Shown here in pieces: positions 13,206 to 21,122 of a stretch of 32,517 nt of DNA. The first letter of the stretch is position 1; the number at the start of each line of letters is the position of its first letter. A model generated the notes under the pieces. It saw only the letters and a program-made list of their open reading frames with translations, searched no databases and had not been told where the DNA came from. This stretch comes from Balneolales bacterium (GTDB lineage Bacteria > Bacteroidota > Rhodothermia > Balneolales > HLUCCA01), in NCBI GenBank assembly GCA_024711145.1, contig JANJTJ010000127.1:1-32517 (forward strand), given 5' to 3'. The position numbers and the translations under genes are program-made.

Positions 13206-15961
13206 TTCACATAGAGCATCTTACCCGTCCGAACCGTGGTTCCCGTTTGGAGGCGGTACAGATAAACACCCGATGGCCATGCGCTTTCCGCAGTGAACGG
13301 AACCGTGTACACCCCCGGGGCTTGGGTTGCGTCCACCAGACGTACCAATTCCCGGCCGAGCAGGTCGTACACCGCCAAGATGACAGGTTGTGTGCCGCCG
13401 GCTATGCGGTATTGGATGAGGGTACCCGGGTTGAAGGGGTTGGGCCAGTTGCCGAGCAAGGCGGTGGTTACGGGATCTTCCCGTTCGGCTTCTGCCGATG
13501 TGGGTGCCACGACCTGCACATGGTAATCTTGGTTGCTATTGTTGTCCCAAGTACCGGCGCCATTGTTGAACACGAAATCGAGCATGGTGGTGCCAACCGG
13601 CAGATTCAGGGTCACACTCCAGACGCCCGCCACCTTGGCCATGGCGATGGTGGTCACATCCTGCCAATTGTTGCGCCCCCAATGCAGGTTCACGGCACTA
13701 CCCGATGCCAGGGTGCCGGTGTAGGTGAGGGTGAGGCTGCGGCCGGCCACCGGGGGATCGGGATCGACGGCGAATACCTGGGGTGTGGGCGGAACCGGGT
13801 CGCCACCACCGGAGGCGGCCACCGGTTTGGAGTAATCGGCCTGGTTGTTGTTGTCCCAGGTACCGGCTCCGTTGTTGAACACGAAATTGAGCACGGTGGC
13901 ATGGGCCGGGGGCGTGATGGTTGCGGTCCACACATCGCCCGATTTGGTCATGGCTGTGGTGCCTACCCCGGTCCAGCCGTTCACGCCCCAATGCAGGTTC
14001 ACGGCCGATTGGGACTTCAGGAAACCGTCGTAGGTGATGGTTACGGGTTGCCCGGCCACCGGGGGATCCGGGTTGAACCCGAGGGTGGTCGCCGGATTCG
14101 TGGTGCCGCCGCCACCTCCGCTGCCTTGCGACCCGTTGGCATCGGTCTGGAAGAATCCGGCACCCAGGTCGCCCACTCGGCCGGGTCCGTTCAGGACGTA
14201 CACGCCAGCCGAGGACGGAGCCACGGTGAACGCCAACGAACCGTTCGAGACGGTCACTTCATGGCCGGTCACGGCATCGCGATAGGTGCCGTTCCGGATG
14301 CCGGAGAAATTGAAATTGACGGAGCCGTCCTTGGCCAGGCCCACCACGGCGTAACTCTCGCCGAAGGCGCGGATGTAGCCTACGCCGTTGCCCCCACCGT
14401 TGCCGCCCCAAGTGTAGGTGCCTTTCTGCAAGGCCGGTACGGCCCTGCGCATGGCGTTCAATTTGCGGATATGGGCATATATCACGTGGTTCGGAGCCTG
14501 GTCGATCACATCTCCATAGTAGGCGCGGCCGGTTTCGTTGATGGAGCGCTGATGCCCGCCGTGCTGGATGTCGTTGAAGTAGCCGTTCCGGAACATCATT
14601 TCCGTGCCGTAATACACGCTCGGAATACCCCTCCAGGTGAACATGAAGTTCATGGCGGCGGCCAATTCCCGGTCGGTTCCACCGAAGCGCTTGTTCCAGT
14701 CGTTGTTGGGTCCGAAATCGTGGTTGTCCAGGAAGGTGACCAGTTGCGTGGGGTCGGCATACAGATGGTCGTAGCGGGCCGCCGCCTGCACCTCGCTCAT
14801 GGATCGCCCCCCGTAATTGAACATGTGGAAGGTGCCCATGGCATAAAAGTCGAACACGGTCATGCCGCTGGGTTGGGAACTGCCCACCGCACCGCGCCAG
14901 GTGTACCAATGGGGATTGGTCTCCTCAACGTTGTGCAACTCATGCCGTTTCTGGGCCACCTCGCCGACGACGAACAGGTCGGGTTTGACGGACCGGAAAG
15001 CGTCGAGGAACCAGATCACATCCTCCCGGCTCATGTGTTTGATGGTGTCCCATCGGAAGCCGTCCACGCCCATTTCGATGAAGGTCTTGTAGGCGTTGAA
15101 CAGGTACTGCCGCAGCACGGGCGAGCCGGTGTTCAGGTCGGGTGTGTCCTCGTGCAAAGCGCGGTTCTGCAGGTTCTCGGTGTCGTCGAAGCCCTGTGCG
15201 AACCCGTTGCCGGAATGGTGGAACCAGTCGGAGGAGGTGGTGTTGAGGTAGGAAACCGAGCTTGGAAAATTGTAAGCGGCCAGGTTCTCGTTCCAGGGCG
15301 CGGGCAGGCGGGGCACATCGGCCATGCTCCAGATCTTGCCGTCGGCCGGGTTGGGGGTCATGCCGTCGTAGGCCCAGGTGGTGGCGTCGGGCAAGGGGCT
15401 GCCGTCGGCGGCCTGACCCCAGGGCATGGCCGGGTTCCGGTTGTACATGATTTCGGCCTGGCCTTTGATGCCGAACCGGCCCGAATGGTTGGTCACGATG
15501 TCCAGGATGATCTTCATATCCCGGGCATGCACCTCGTCGATGAGGTCCTGGAAGGTGGCCCCGGGCGACTCCAACCTCGGGTCCACTTTCGTGAAATCGT
15601 AGGCGTGGTACCCGTGGTAATCCAGGGGCGAGCGGTTCTGTACGATCGGCGTGATCCAGATGGCCGTGAACCCGAGGTCCCTGATGTAATCCAGCTTCTG
15701 GATGAGGCCTTTGAAATCGCCCCGCCAGGTCACATCCTGCGGATCCGTGATGCTCGGGTTGATGTTCGGATCGGGGTTGTAGGACGACCACTCGTTCGGC
15801 ACGTTGTTGCTCGGGTCGCCGTCGAAGAACCGGGTGGTGATGAGGAAATAGATGGTTTCTTCGCGGAAATCCTGCTGGGCGATGCCGGTTACCGGCAGCA
15901 GCAGCAACAGCAGGAGGAAGACCGATCGGACGGATGTCGACAATCTGGAGACAGCAACCAT
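13202..15961 (-). CDS. secreted GH13 alpha-amylase with two starch-binding-like modules and T9SS sorting domain
   Basis: This 919-aa protein hydrolyses alpha-1,4-glucan outside the cell. It has a signal peptide with a run of seven leucines (LLLLLLLPVTGIAQ). A GH13 catalytic barrel follows with the four conserved regions: DIVTNH, GVDGFRWD (nucleophile Asp305), VVGEVAQ (acid/base Glu334) and FLDNHD (Asp415). A beta domain comes next, then two tandem modules each beginning NPDPPVAG/DPDPPVAG and containing VNLHWG and LDFVFNNGAGTWDNN, resembling CBM25/26-like starch-binding domains. The end is a T9SS type A sorting domain (NWPNPFNPGTLIQY, GVYLYRL, GKMLYVK), so it is probably surface-anchored or released by the type IX system. 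An upstream in-frame ATG at 16003 lies beyond the operator and is rejected. Confidence 0.93.
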   Translation of the reverse strand: MVAVSRLSTSVRSVFLLLLLLLPVTGIAQQDFREETIYFLITTRFFDGDPSNNVPNEWSSYNPDPNINPSITDPQDVTWRGDFKGLIQKLDYIRDLGFTAIWITPIVQNRSPLDYHGYHAYDFTKVDPRLESPGATFQDLIDEVHARDMKIILDIVTNHSGRFGIKGQAEIMYNRNPAMPWGQAADGSPLPDATTWAYDGMTPNPADGKIWSMADVPRLPAPWNENLAAYNFPSSVSYLNTTSSDWFHHSGNGFAQGFDDTENLQNRALHEDTPDLNTGSPVLRQYLFNAYKTFIEMGVDGFRWDTIKHMSREDVIWFLDAFRSVKPDLFVVGEVAQKRHELHNVEETNPHWYTWRGAVGSSQPSGMTVFDFYAMGTFHMFNYGGRSMSEVQAAARYDHLYADPTQLVTFLDNHDFGPNNDWNKRFGGTDRELAAAMNFMFTWRGIPSVYYGTEMMFRNGYFNDIQHGGHQRSINETGRAYYGDVIDQAPNHVIYAHIRKLNAMRRAVPALQKGTYTWGGNGGGNGVGYIRAFGESYAVVGLAKDGSVNFNFSGIRNGTYRDAVTGHEVTVSNGSLAFTVAPSSAGVYVLNGPGRVGDLGAGFFQTDANGSQGSGGGGGTTNPATTLGFNPDPPVAGQPVTITYDGFLKSQSAVNLHWGVNGWTGVGTTAMTKSGDVWTATITPPAHATVLNFVFNNGAGTWDNNNQADYSKPVAASGGGDPVPPTPQVFAVDPDPPVAGRSLTLTYTGTLASGSAVNLHWGRNNWQDVTTIAMAKVAGVWSVTLNLPVGTTMLDFVFNNGAGTWDNNSNQDYHVQVVAPTSAEAEREDPVTTALLGNWPNPFNPGTLIQYRIAGGTQPVILAVYDLLGRELVRLVDATQAPGVYTVPFTAESAWPSGVYLYRLQTGTTVRTGKMLYVK
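13515..14075 (-). repeat. internal duplication encoding the two starch-binding-like modules
   Basis: Two roughly 250-bp copies about 309 bp apart (about 13515-13766 and 13824-14075) share long near-identical stretches, for example around 13545-13590 and 13854-13899. Nucleotide similarity is high enough to suggest a fairly recent in-gene duplication or ongoing homogenisation. Confidence 0.75.
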
Positions 15962-15980
15962 GGCGTAGGTGACCCAAGGA

Positions 15981-15996
15981 ATGTAAGCGCTTACAT
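15981..15996. promoter_or_regulatory. LacI-family-like operator of the amylase gene
   Basis: ATGTAAGCGCTTACAT is a perfect 16-bp palindrome and fits the TGWAARCGYTWNCW pattern of LacI/CcpA-family sites. It lies 19 bp upstream of the amylase ATG and 8 bp downstream of the -7-like element at 16004-16011 (counting from the core 15982-15995). This is the same spacing as in front of the MFS sugar transporter gene. Confidence 0.78.
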
Positions 15997-16003
15997 CGAT
16001 CAC

Positions 16004-16034
16004 TTAGGATACGGCCGACGGGAAAAATAGACAA
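16004..16034 (-). promoter_or_regulatory. candidate amylase promoter
   Basis: On the minus strand, TTG (16032-16034) is followed by 20 bp and then TATCCTAA (16004-16011), a partial match to TTG-N19/20-TAnnTTTG. The start site would fall just before the operator, fitting repression by blocking initiation or early elongation. TACATTCC, overlapping the operator's downstream half, is an alternative -7 element. Confidence 0.45.
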
Positions 16035-16052
16035 GGGCGTTCCGGCACTAGG

Positions 16053-16139
16053 TCATTTGTCGCCGGGGCGGTTCAGCACCCACAAGGCTTGGTGTTCGGT
16101 CGAATAGGTCTGCCGGAACGCCCCCCAACCATGGCCCAT
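16053..16139 (-). CDS. small ORF or gene remnant of unknown function
   Basis: A 28-codon frame from ATG 16137-16139 to TGA 16053-16055 reads MGHGWGAFRQTY then STEHQALWVLNRPGDK. Codon choice (GC-rich third positions) and the amphipathic sequence look like genuine protein, unlike random intergenic DNA. It sits between the susD terminator and the amylase promoter on the same strand. It could be a small protein with its own promoter or the decayed 3' end of a former gene. I do not recognise it. Confidence 0.3.
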   Translation of the reverse strand: MGHGWGAFRQTYSTEHQALWVLNRPGDK

Positions 16140-16142
16140 GGT
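16128..16142. repeat. 15-bp palindrome ACCATGG-C-CCATGGT
   Basis: Seven-base perfect arms around a single C, about 95 bp upstream of the amylase -33-like element. It overlaps the start of the small ORF at 16053-16139. It could be a protein binding site or a chance product of the Met-Gly-His-Gly codons. Confidence 0.4.
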
Positions 16143-16209
16143 ACGCCGCCCAGATGAAGGGGATATGAAGTTTGGGCTGGAAAGACGATGAACGGGGACG
16201 AAACGACGC

Positions 16210-16238
16210 AAAAAAAAGGGCGCCGAAGCGCCCTTTTT
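16210..16238 (-). terminator. intrinsic terminator after susD
   Basis: On the minus strand, AAGGGCGC, loop TTCG and GCGCCCTT form a strong GC stem with a stable tetraloop, followed by a run of eight T. It lies just after the susD stop (16242-16244). The A-tract on the other side makes it potentially bidirectional. It separates susCD transcription from the amylase gene. Confidence 0.93.
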
Positions 16239-16241
16239 GAT

Positions 16242-17789
16242 TCAGTTACCCGGGCCTTGACTCGCGTCGGGGCCGTTGAACACGGTTTCCACGTCGGGGA
16301 TTGGCCAATACGGCCGGTAGTTGAACTCGATGGAGGCGTTCTGGTCGAGTTGCAGGGCCGGAGTGCGGCCTGCCACATATTCCAGTACCCAGACACCGTT
16401 CACACCGCCGCCTTGGGCCACCGGCAGGATTTCTTTGAACCGGCGGGCATCGTAGAAGGCCAGGCCGCGGAAGAAGAGCGCGGCGCGCCGTTCCCAACGG
16501 ATGTCTTCGAGCGTTACCGTGAGTACCGGTGCCAGACCGGCGCCGCTCAGGGTGCGGGCGTTGTTCACGTGGCCGGCCGCACCGGGAATGTCGCCCAGAG
16601 CGAGCTTGGCTTCGGCCAGGATGAGTTCGTTCTCTTCAGCCGATACATACAACTGCGGGGCTTCGCCCGGGTTGGCGGAGGCGTAGGGAGGCCCTGCCGA
16701 CCAGTTCGTGTTCACATGTTGGGTGACCGGCCGGTTCAGGTAGTTGCCGTTGCCCACCGTGTTGGTGAAACGGGCCAGGCGCTGGTCGCCGGGATTGCGG
16801 TGGAAGGCCTGCATGGTCCGCATGGTGGGGTTGGCCCAGATGCGGGTGGCCAAACGCCATCTGGCGGTGATCGTTGCCAGGAAGGTGGCCTCGTCGCTGT
16901 CGACCAGGATGGTGCCGTCGTTGCTGGTCAGGCCTTGGGCCGCCCAATCACGGATCTGCGTCCATTCGGCGTTGGTCAGTTCGTCACGGTAGGAACCGGA
17001 AAGCAGGGTGCGCGCTTTGAGCGTGTACACCGCCTGGCGGAAAGAAGCCGTGCTGATGTCGGTGTCGAAGATGGACGGTTGCAGGTCGTCGATGATCAGG
17101 TCGATGCCGGCGCTGTTGGCCAGGGCCAGGTCGAACTGGGCTTGCGCTTCGGCCAACATCTCGTCCGGGGTCTTGTAATCCCGGTTGGTGGTGCCGTAGT
17201 CGTCGATGATCAGGCCTTGCTCATACATCAGACCGATGCGGTGGTAGGCATACCCTTTCCAGAAGTGCGCCCAAGCCCGGTAACCGGCCTCTTTGGTGGC
17301 ATGGTTGGCCGGTGCACCCACCCAGCTGATGCCGTTGTCCAACGACTGCAGCATGAGGTTGGCCTCGGCGTTGATGCCGTACATGCTGATCCATTCGTAC
17401 TCGACGGCACCCTGGCTGTTCTGCCGGTCGTTCACGAATTCGACCCATTCCGATTGGGTACGGCCCGTGGTGCTGGATGCCACCGGGGTGTAGGTGGTTC
17501 CGTTGGCGGTTATCGATGTGGCGGCGAACCACATGTTGGACCAGTTGTAGTTGCTCCACGGCACGGAGACGGCGTCTCCCATGGTTTCGTGGTAGTTCCA
17601 TACGATCCACTCGAAGAAGCCGCCGGGCGAGTTGTAGATGCCCCGGGCTACCCGCTTCAGGCCTTCTTCGGTGGTTACCACATCCGGTGTGGGTTCGTTC
17701 GGGTTGGTCACGTTCAACCCGTCTTCGCACGCGGCGGCCCCCACGAAGAGGAGGCCGGCCATGGCGAGATGTTTGATCATTGCTTTCAT
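16242..17789 (-). CDS. SusD/RagB-family outer-membrane nutrient-binding lipoprotein
   Basis: This 515-aa protein begins with a lipoprotein signal (MKAMIKHLAMAGLLFVGAAAC, Cys21). It continues with the family pattern: an N-terminal NVTNPNEPTPDVV segment, tetratricopeptide-like helices (GYRAWAHFWKGYAYHRIGLMYEQ), and the C-terminal RWERRAALFFRGLAFYDARRF block typical of SusD homologues. It ends with WPIPDVETVFN. SusD proteins form the lid over the SusC transporter and bind the oligosaccharide at the cell surface. The gene follows susC by 18 bp and ends at a strong terminator. The start could also be the ATG at 17778-17780, which leaves the signal peptide intact. Nearby amylase suggests starch or maltodextrin as substrate (inference). 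Confidence 0.93.
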   Translation of the reverse strand: MKAMIKHLAMAGLLFVGAAACEDGLNVTNPNEPTPDVVTTEEGLKRVARGIYNSPGGFFEWIVWNYHETMGDAVSVPWSNYNWSNMWFAATSITANGTTYTPVASSTTGRTQSEWVEFVNDRQNSQGAVEYEWISMYGINAEANLMLQSLDNGISWVGAPANHATKEAGYRAWAHFWKGYAYHRIGLMYEQGLIIDDYGTTNRDYKTPDEMLAEAQAQFDLALANSAGIDLIIDDLQPSIFDTDISTASFRQAVYTLKARTLLSGSYRDELTNAEWTQIRDWAAQGLTSNDGTILVDSDEATFLATITARWRLATRIWANPTMRTMQAFHRNPGDQRLARFTNTVGNGNYLNRPVTQHVNTNWSAGPPYASANPGEAPQLYVSAEENELILAEAKLALGDIPGAAGHVNNARTLSGAGLAPVLTVTLEDIRWERRAALFFRGLAFYDARRFKEILPVAQGGGVNGVWVLEYVAGRTPALQLDQNASIEFNYRPYWPIPDVETVFNGPDASQGPGN

Positions 17790-17807
17790 AGAAGGGTTTC
17801 GCGTCGG

Positions 17808-20800
17808 TTAGAAGTTGATGGTTGCGTTGAACGCGAAGGTGCGGTAGTTCGGATAGGTGAACAGGTCCACGCCACGGTAGCGCACGTCCTGGCCGCCCTG
17901 CGAAACTTCCGGATCGAAGCCCGAATAGTTCGTGAAGGTGAGCAGGTTCCGACCACTGACACCAACGATGAAGTTCTTCACATACCCGCGCTGACGCAGC
18001 CCGAGCAGGTCGGCGGCATCGTAGCTCACGGCCACTTCGCGCAGTTTGATGTAGGAGCCGTCCTCCACAAAGAACTCGGTGTAGTTGTTCCGCTTGGTGT
18101 CGTGGAAGTTCACGTAGGCCTGGGGCACGTTGCCGTCGAAGTCGTCGCCGTCGGCGATGCGTTCACCACCGTCGATGAGCACTTTGCGCTCGAAGTCGCG
18201 GTGGGTACCGGCACCGTACATCCAGTATTTGGTGGCGTTCATGATGTCTCCACCATGCGACCAATCCCACTGGATGGACACGTTCCAGTTCTTGCGGATG
18301 TTGAAGTCGTTCCGGAAGCTGAGCTGGAAGTCGGGCGTGGGATCGCCGATGAGTTCCTGCTGCGAGCGGTACTGGATGCGCTTGGTCTCACGGTTCACCA
18401 GGATGCCGTCTACGGTGGTGTAATCGTCCACATCGGCTTCGTCGATGTACCGGGTGCCATCGGGTGCCAGTTCATCCACCGAACGCAGGGCTCTCAGGCC
18501 GAAGTAGGCACCGAACGATTCGCCCTCGCGGAACAGGAAGTTGGTGCCTCCACCGAAGGCGGAACTGCCGAGTACCAGGTCTTCGCCATTGGCGATGCGG
18601 TCTACCACGGTGCGGGTTTTGCTGAAATTGAGCGTGGCCCGCCAGTTGATGTCGCGGTTGTAGAGTACCAGGGCCGAGAGGGAGGCATCGAAGCCGTTGG
18701 CCGACAGATCGATGGCGTTATCCTGGATGGCGCTGGAACCGGTAGAAGGCGCGGTTTCGAGGCTCTGGATGGCGCCGTTGTTGGAACGGGTCCAGTAGGT
18801 GCCTTCCAAACCGACCGAGCTGAACCAGCTGCGGCCGAAGGTGAACCCGAGGTCGGCACCGACTTCGAATTCGGCCGATTTCTCAACCGCCAAGGCCGGG
18901 TTCGACTGGGTGGCCGGGGTGTTCAGCACGCCTTTGTCGCCCACCACGCCCGCTGTGAGGGTCACGAAGCGGGAGAAGGCTCCGGGCTGGGTACCGGCCT
19001 CACCGTAGGCGGCCCGCAGTTTGAATTCGTTGAATGTGCCGGAAAGCGGCTCCCAGAATCCGAATTCGCTGGGACGGATGAACACGTCGCCACGCGGGAA
19101 GAAGCTGTATTCGGCTCCTTCTCCGAAAGCGGACGATTTGTCGCCACGGAACCCGACGGAGAACCCGGCGTGGTCCTGGAAGTCGAACTTCTGGTTCACC
19201 AGGAACCCATAGGTCACGAAATCCTGGCGGAATTCGCTGGCCGTACGTACCGAGCCGGCATCGATGGTTTCCAGCGGCAGGGTGGGCAGGTTGTTGCCGG
19301 TGGCCGTGGTACGGTTGTACTTCTCTTCACGCCAGTCGAATTTGAACAGGGTGGTGGCATCCACGTTCCAAGGCAGGTTGAAATCGCTGCGCAGGTTGGT
19401 ACGCAGGAACACATCCACCATGGAGTTCAACACGCGGTTGGTGTAGGCGTTGCGGCTGAAGAAGCCCTCGGGGTTCAAGGTCACCACTTCCACTTCGCTG
19501 GTCGATTCGTCCTCGAACCGGGTGGCGTTCTGCTGCAGGCGGTCGAACTGGAAGTAGTAGTAATCGATTCCCAATTTGTAATCGACTTCCAGGAAGCGGA
19601 ACGGGGTGTAGTTGGCGTTGAAGTTTCCGATGAACCGGTTGTTCTCCGAACTCACGTCCGAGATCTGCTTCATGAACAGGCCGTTGGTGCTCACACTGCC
19701 CGATTCCTGTTTGGGCCGGTAGAAGCCGTCGGGGCTACGCTCTTGCGCATTGATGAAGGGGGGCAACTGCAGGATGTAGTTGAGCCCCGATTCGATGTTG
19801 TCGCCCGATTCGGTGATGCCGGTCCGGTCCGAATTGATGAAATTGGAACGTACCGCGATCTTGAGGTCCGGCCGGATCTGCTTGTCTCCGTTGAAACGGA
19901 TGCTCAGACGCTCGTACCCGATGCCTTCTTCGATACCTTCCTGGCCCACATGGTTGGCCGAGAACAGGAACGTGGTACCCGCACTGCCGCCCGAGATGCT
20001 CAGGTTGTTGGTAGACGACATGCCCGTGCGGAAGTACCCCTCCAGGTTGTCGTAGATGGCTTCGTTGTAGGCGTTGTCGTGCATGGTGTTGGCCGGCAAG
20101 GCAGGCACGTTCCACACACCGGTGTTCGGGTTGAACGTGAGCCCTACGATGTCGCCTTCGGCATCGGTCTGGTAGCTGTGCAGCTTGCTCACCCGCACGT
20201 TGTCGTTGATGTTGAGCTGGTCGAACTGCACCCCGGTGCTGAAACTGACGCGGGTGGCGCCGTTCTGGCCCGATTTGGTGAAGATCTGGATGACCCCGTT
20301 GGCGCCTTGGGCACCATACAGGGTGGCCGCTGCGGCTCCCTTGACCACTTCGACCCGCTCGATATCACTGAAATCGATGTCGGCCAGGCGCGAGCTCTGG
20401 TCGGCCGTGAAGCCGATGGAGTAGTTGGAGGCATCCACCTGCACCCCGTCGATCAGGATCATGGGGCGCGATTCGCCCATGGTGTTGATCCCGCGCAGGA
20501 TGATCTGGGAGGGCGACCCGGGGCCGCCGCCGGCCACCACCTGCATGCCGGGCACCTTGCCCTGCAGGGAGCGGTCGAGCGAGAAGGCCGGTGCGGTCAG
20601 GATGTTGTCGGAACTTACCGACTCCACGTTGATGCCCAACCGGCGTACCGACGTTTCGGAACCGGTTCCGGTAACCACCACTTCTTCCAGACCGAGGAAG
20701 TCGGGGTCCAACCCCGGATCCAGCACGGCGGCTCCGGTTCCGATGGTCACCGTGTAGGTGCGGGTTTTGTATCCCACGTAGGAAACACGCACCGTGTAGG

Positions 20801-21014
20801 TGCCGCTCTGCAGCAGGAGGAGTTCGTAGTTGCCGTCGATATCGGTGGAAGCGCCTCGGCCGTTCTCCTGCAGGAAAACGGTTGCTCCGATGAGCGGCTC
20901 GTCGGTAACCGCGTCCTTCACGGTACCGCGCAAGCTGCCGGTTTGCGCCCGGGCTTCTCCCACCGTTCCGAGGCCGATGACGGCCAAAAGGACAAGGATG
21001 GTTCTGAATGTCAT
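17808..21014 (-). CDS. SusC/RagA-family TonB-dependent outer-membrane transporter
   Basis: This 1068-aa protein has a signal peptide (MTFRTILVLLAVIGLGTVGEARAQ). A carboxypeptidase-regulatory-like domain follows (GSLRGTVKDAVTDEPLIGATV, residues about 27-105), then the plug domain with SLDRSLQGKVPGMQVV, QIILRGINTMGESRPMILIDGV and VEVVKGAAAATLYGAQGANGVI. A long 22-strand barrel ends in an aromatic-terminated strand (YPNYRTFAFNATINF). This is the TonB-dependent channel of a SusCD complex importing oligosaccharides across the outer membrane. No SusE or SusF-like gene is present; the amylase's starch-binding-like modules may partly substitute (inference). I use the ATG at 21012-21014; an upstream in-frame ATG would put 24 extra residues before the signal peptide. 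Confidence 0.95.
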   Translation of the reverse strand: MTFRTILVLLAVIGLGTVGEARAQTGSLRGTVKDAVTDEPLIGATVFLQENGRGASTDIDGNYELLLLQSGTYTVRVSYVGYKTRTYTVTIGTGAAVLDPGLDPDFLGLEEVVVTGTGSETSVRRLGINVESVSSDNILTAPAFSLDRSLQGKVPGMQVVAGGGPGSPSQIILRGINTMGESRPMILIDGVQVDASNYSIGFTADQSSRLADIDFSDIERVEVVKGAAAATLYGAQGANGVIQIFTKSGQNGATRVSFSTGVQFDQLNINDNVRVSKLHSYQTDAEGDIVGLTFNPNTGVWNVPALPANTMHDNAYNEAIYDNLEGYFRTGMSSTNNLSISGGSAGTTFLFSANHVGQEGIEEGIGYERLSIRFNGDKQIRPDLKIAVRSNFINSDRTGITESGDNIESGLNYILQLPPFINAQERSPDGFYRPKQESGSVSTNGLFMKQISDVSSENNRFIGNFNANYTPFRFLEVDYKLGIDYYYFQFDRLQQNATRFEDESTSEVEVVTLNPEGFFSRNAYTNRVLNSMVDVFLRTNLRSDFNLPWNVDATTLFKFDWREEKYNRTTATGNNLPTLPLETIDAGSVRTASEFRQDFVTYGFLVNQKFDFQDHAGFSVGFRGDKSSAFGEGAEYSFFPRGDVFIRPSEFGFWEPLSGTFNEFKLRAAYGEAGTQPGAFSRFVTLTAGVVGDKGVLNTPATQSNPALAVEKSAEFEVGADLGFTFGRSWFSSVGLEGTYWTRSNNGAIQSLETAPSTGSSAIQDNAIDLSANGFDASLSALVLYNRDINWRATLNFSKTRTVVDRIANGEDLVLGSSAFGGGTNFLFREGESFGAYFGLRALRSVDELAPDGTRYIDEADVDDYTTVDGILVNRETKRIQYRSQQELIGDPTPDFQLSFRNDFNIRKNWNVSIQWDWSHGGDIMNATKYWMYGAGTHRDFERKVLIDGGERIADGDDFDGNVPQAYVNFHDTKRNNYTEFFVEDGSYIKLREVAVSYDAADLLGLRQRGYVKNFIVGVSGRNLLTFTNYSGFDPEVSQGGQDVRYRGVDLFTYPNYRTFAFNATINF

Positions 21015-21020
21015 AGATGT

Positions 21021-21082
21021 GTTCCGGTTGTCAAGTATGAGGGTGGAGATCGAAGCTATTCGCCTCGGTTTCCGACCGGAAC
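21021..21082. repeat. 8-bp inverted repeat flanking the susC promoter
   Basis: GTTCCGGT (21021-21028) and its complement ACCGGAAC (21075-21082) bracket the candidate susC -7 element, with the upstream arm overlapping the -33 region. Two inverted half-sites of this kind could be regulator binding sites. This is inference from position only. Confidence 0.35.
21051..21058 (-). promoter_or_regulatory. candidate susC promoter -7 element
   Basis: The minus strand reads TAGCTTCG, similar to TAnnTTTG, with TTC 20 bp upstream. It would give a leader of about 30 nt before the susC ATG. No TGnAAGCGCTTnC operator is present here, so susC is not under the amylase/MFS site. Confidence 0.4.
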
Positions 21083-21122
21083 GCATATGGGACGGGATGC
21101 AACCCCGCGTGACGAACCGGCC

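Noticed and set aside
14683-14698. GAAGCGCTTG core resembling the operator, inside the amylase coding region.
   Set aside because: Poor outer positions and located mid-gene; likely chance.
15895-15920. CAG/CAA-rich trinucleotide run.
   Set aside because: It encodes the leucine core of the amylase signal peptide on the minus strand; not a separate repeat element.
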